Below are positions 60,283-64,000 of a DNA stretch of 64,000 nt, piece after piece (position 1 is the stretch's first letter; each line of letters opens with the position of its first letter). Origin of the DNA: RBG-16-66-20 sp035308765 (GTDB taxonomy: Bacteria > Pseudomonadota > Gammaproteobacteria > Burkholderiales > SG8-39); the NCBI GenBank assembly GCA_035308765.1, contig DATGGA010000040.1, positions 118,820-182,819 of the forward strand, given 5' to 3'. Made by a program: the position numbers and the translations under genes. Below the pieces are notes generated by a model. The model worked only from the letters and a program-made list of their open reading frames with translations, had not been told where the DNA came from and ran no database searches.

Positions 60283-60741
60283 ATGGACGAGATGGTTCTG
60301 CGCAGCATGGCGAAATGGCCGGATGTTCCGGACGTCTACGGCTGGCTATCCCTGGATCGCCGCGGCAATTGGCTGATAAAGGGAGAAAAAATCGGCAACG
60401 CCGCGCTCAGGGATTTTATTTCCAGGAATTACGCTGCCGATGCCCGCGGCCGCTGGTATTTCCAGAATGGTCCGCAGCGCGTGTTCGTGGCGCTCGCCTA
60501 CGCGCCGCTGGTGCTGCACTTCGATGGCGAAGCGCTGTTCGACCATTGCGGCAGGCCATTTCAGCCCGAGCAGGCGTTCCTTGACGATGAAGGCTCGGTC
60601 CTGATGCTGGGAAAGCCCGGATTGGGCCTGCTGGACGACCGCGATCTGGCGGGCTATGCCGACCGGGCGCAGGGGTTGCCCGAGATCGACTGCGGGACGG
60701 TGCCAGGACGCTTTGGATTCGTGACTAATCCCTCCGCATGA
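60283..60741 (+). CDS. Conserved betaproteobacterial protein of unknown function (DUF2944/2946-type annotation)
   Basis: 152 residues. MDEMVLRSMAKWPDVPDVYGWLSLD and NYAADARGRWYFQNGPQRVFVAL are blocks I recall from a small, cytoplasmic, functionally unknown betaproteobacterial family; I am not certain of the DUF number. I prefer ATG 60283, which matches the family start, over ATG 60271 (4 more residues); neither has a clear ribosome binding site. No catalytic motif stands out. It lies just upstream of the str-operon promoter. Confidence 0.72.
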   Translation: MDEMVLRSMAKWPDVPDVYGWLSLDRRGNWLIKGEKIGNAALRDFISRNYAADARGRWYFQNGPQRVFVALAYAPLVLHFDGEALFDHCGRPFQPEQAFLDDEGSVLMLGKPGLGLLDDRDLAGYADRAQGLPEIDCGTVPGRFGFVTNPSA

Positions 60742-60745
60742 ATCC

Positions 60746-60774
60746 TTGCGCCGCGGCAAAAATCTCTTTATAAT
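60746..60774 (+). promoter_or_regulatory. Sigma-70 promoter of the str operon
   Basis: TTGCGC at 60746-60751, 17-bp spacer and perfect TATAAT at 60769-60774. Placed 80 bases upstream of rpsL with a T-rich start region (60781-60788), typical of a strong ribosomal-protein promoter. Confidence 0.8.
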
Positions 60775-60793
60775 CCGGCCTCTTTTTTAATGC

Positions 60794-60846
60794 CTGGGCG
60801 GCTACGCGTGTAGCAAACGTGGCCGCCCGGTTCGTTTCTGGAAACG
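60794..60846 (+). promoter_or_regulatory. Structured rpsL leader: two hairpins before the start codon
   Basis: A stem GGGCGGC (60796-60802) / GCCGCCC (60822-60828), extendable inward and outward to about 12 pairs, is followed by CGTTT-CTGG-AAACG (60833-60846), 7 bases before ATG 60854. The only Shine-Dalgarno-like GGAAAC lies inside the second hairpin. The leader may tune translation initiation, perhaps by ribosomal-protein feedback; this is inference. Confidence 0.45.
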
Positions 60847-60853
60847 AAAAAAC

Positions 60854-61231
60854 ATGCCTACCGTCAATCAGTTAATGCGTCACGGGCGCGTCGCCAAGAA
60901 GGCCAAGTCCAAGGTCCCGGCCCTGGTTGGCTCGCCGCAGAAGCGGGGGGTGTGCACGCGGGTCTACACCACGACGCCCAAAAAGCCGAATTCGGCGCTG
61001 CGCAAGGTCGCCAAGGTGCGCCTCACCAACGGCTTCGAGGTGATCGGCTACATCGGCGGCGAAGGCCACAACCTGCAGGAGCACTCGGTGGTGCTGATCC
61101 GCGGCGGCCGCGTGAAGGACCTGCCGGGCGTGCGCTACCACATCGTGCGCGGCTCGCTGGACACGCAGGGCGTGAAAGACCGCAAGCAGAGCCGCTCGAA
61201 GTACGGCGCCAAGATGGCGAAGTCGGCCTAA
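60854..61231 (+). CDS. rpsL: 30S ribosomal protein S12
   Basis: 125 residues, the exact bacterial S12 size. Begins MPTVNQLMRHGRVAKKAKSK; the decoding-site loop reads TTTPKKPNSALRKVAKVRL (lysine at the K43 streptomycin-resistance position is wild type) and EGHNLQEHSVVLIRGGRVKDLPGVRYH. First gene of the str operon with promoter at 60746. Followed 16 bp later by rpsG. Confidence 0.98.
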   Translation: MPTVNQLMRHGRVAKKAKSKVPALVGSPQKRGVCTRVYTTTPKKPNSALRKVAKVRLTNGFEVIGYIGGEGHNLQEHSVVLIRGGRVKDLPGVRYHIVRGSLDTQGVKDRKQSRSKYGAKMAKSA

Positions 61232-61247
61232 TTCAAAGAGAGAACGC

Positions 61248-61718
61248 ATGCCCCGCCGCAGAGAAGTCCCCAAGCGCGAGATCCTGCCCGATCCGAAGTT
61301 CGCCAGCGTCGACCTGGCGAAGTTCATGAACGTGCTGATGACGCGCGGCAAGAAGTCGGTCGCCGAGAGCATCGTTTACGGCGCGCTGGCGATGATCAAG
61401 TCCAAATCGGGCAAGGACCCGATCGAGGTGTTCTCGCAGGCGGTGCAGAACGTCAAGCCGGTGGTGGAAGTGAAAAGCCGGCGCGTGGGCGGCGCGAACT
61501 ACCAGGTTCCCGTCGAAGTGCGTCCGGTGCGCCGGGTGGCGCTGTCGATGCGCTGGATCCGCGAGGCGGCGCAGAAGCGCGGCGAGAAGTCGATGATGGC
61601 GCGCCTGGCGGGCGAGCTGGCCGAGGCGGCCGAGGGCCGCGGCGGCGCGATGAAGAAACGCGAGGAAGTGCACCGCATGGCGGAGGCCAACAAGGCCTTC
61701 TCGCACTACAGGTTCTGA
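61248..61718 (+). CDS. rpsG: 30S ribosomal protein S7
   Basis: 156 residues. MPRRREVPKREILPDPKFAS at the start and the conserved ARLAGELAEAAEGRGGAMKKREEVHRMAEANKAFSHYRF end. It nucleates folding of the 16S 3' domain. Good GAGAGA-type ribosome binding site. 16 bp before fusA. Confidence 0.98.
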   Translation: MPRRREVPKREILPDPKFASVDLAKFMNVLMTRGKKSVAESIVYGALAMIKSKSGKDPIEVFSQAVQNVKPVVEVKSRRVGGANYQVPVEVRPVRRVALSMRWIREAAQKRGEKSMMARLAGELAEAAEGRGGAMKKREEVHRMAEANKAFSHYRF

Positions 61719-61734
61719 GGACATAGACAGGTAA

Positions 61735-63837
<2,103 letters not shown>

Positions 63838-63861
63838 CAACCGTACCGACCAGGAAACATC

Positions 63862-64000
63862 ATGGCAAAAGGCAAATTTGAGAGAACGAAGCCGCACTTG
63901 AATGTGGGGACGATCGGGCACGTGGATCACGGCAAGACGACGCTGACGGCGGCGATGACGCACATACTTGCGAAGAAGTACGGCGGGGAGGCGAAGAACT
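63862..64000 (+). CDS. tuf: Elongation factor Tu, 3' end outside window
   Basis: Only the first 46 codons are visible: MAKGKFERTKPHLNVGTIGH then the P-loop GHVDHGKTTLTAAM. Cut by the window edge. Last gene of the str operon in the usual order rpsL-rpsG-fusA-tuf. Confidence 0.97.
   Translation, partial: MAKGKFERTKPHLNVGTIGHVDHGKTTLTAAMTHILAKKYGGEAKN

Overview
This is a GC-rich, gene-dense chromosome segment with about 69 protein-coding loci. I see no rRNA or tRNA gene, no transposon or prophage, and no CRISPR array. The families point to a betaproteobacterium, most likely Burkholderiales: a Bug-type tricarboxylate-binding protein, an intracellular PHA depolymerase with a Cys nucleophile, an FmdB-DUF502-AspS-NudB-EEP-ClsB gene string, and an rpsL-rpsG-fusA-tuf str operon. 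No stretch over 300 bases lacks a gene; the longest gaps are 40497-40711 (215 bp), 37187-37374 (188 bp) and 44736-44921 (186 bp), and none holds a structure I can name.

Region by region. 1-4975: end of a DHFR-family reductase, two small secreted or anchored proteins, an overlapping metY / Zn-alcohol dehydrogenase pair, and a BNR-propeller protein overlapping a ubiquitin-like (MoaD/ThiS) protein that ends in Gly-Gly. 4996-18764: the most unusual part. Two paralogous sets of circularly permuted ATP-grasp, alpha-E and transglutaminase proteins lie within 13 kb of each other, one set fused (4996-8398) and one split (12181-17864). The split set continues into GNAT, YaeQ and trypsin-like peptidase genes and has an AraC regulator upstream; phaZ and a GST lie between the sets. 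The family combination is a predicted, experimentally open ATP-dependent peptide/amide-bond system.

18797-24719: CoA-binding protein, a translationally coupled NIPSNAP / esterase / TPP-enzyme operon, a YkgJ-type gene broken by a stop codon, and an ECF sigma factor between a secreted protein and a likely membrane partner. 24720-35828: a 3-hydroxyisobutyrate dehydrogenase-like enzyme, a membrane-anchored Mrr-like nuclease with a probable CTG start, a glutamate/aspartate ABC transporter (gltIJKL), a frameshifted gamma-glutamyltransferase, then aspA, a methyltransferase, acetoacetyl-CoA ligase and msrA. The transporter, ggt and aspA suggest uptake and breakdown of acidic amino acids; phaZ and acetoacetyl-CoA ligase fit storage-polymer (PHB) turnover.

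35856-46996: accessory-looking DNA. It holds a Bug protein, a more AT-rich patch (36840-38060) with an HNH protein, a membrane protein and an overlapping Pro-rich ORF, a hydrolase, an SbmA/BacA-like ABC protein, a secreted DUF6351-like protein, an MBL-fold lipoprotein, a Tat-exported crotonase and a two-component system. 47044-64000: mostly housekeeping. It has uvrA/ssb divergent, the fmdB-DUF502-aspS string with a secreted barnase-like RNase and its barstar inserted between aspS and nudB, and genes through clsB. Two acyl-CoA-type hot-dog enzymes follow, and the window ends in the str operon, where tuf is cut by the window edge.
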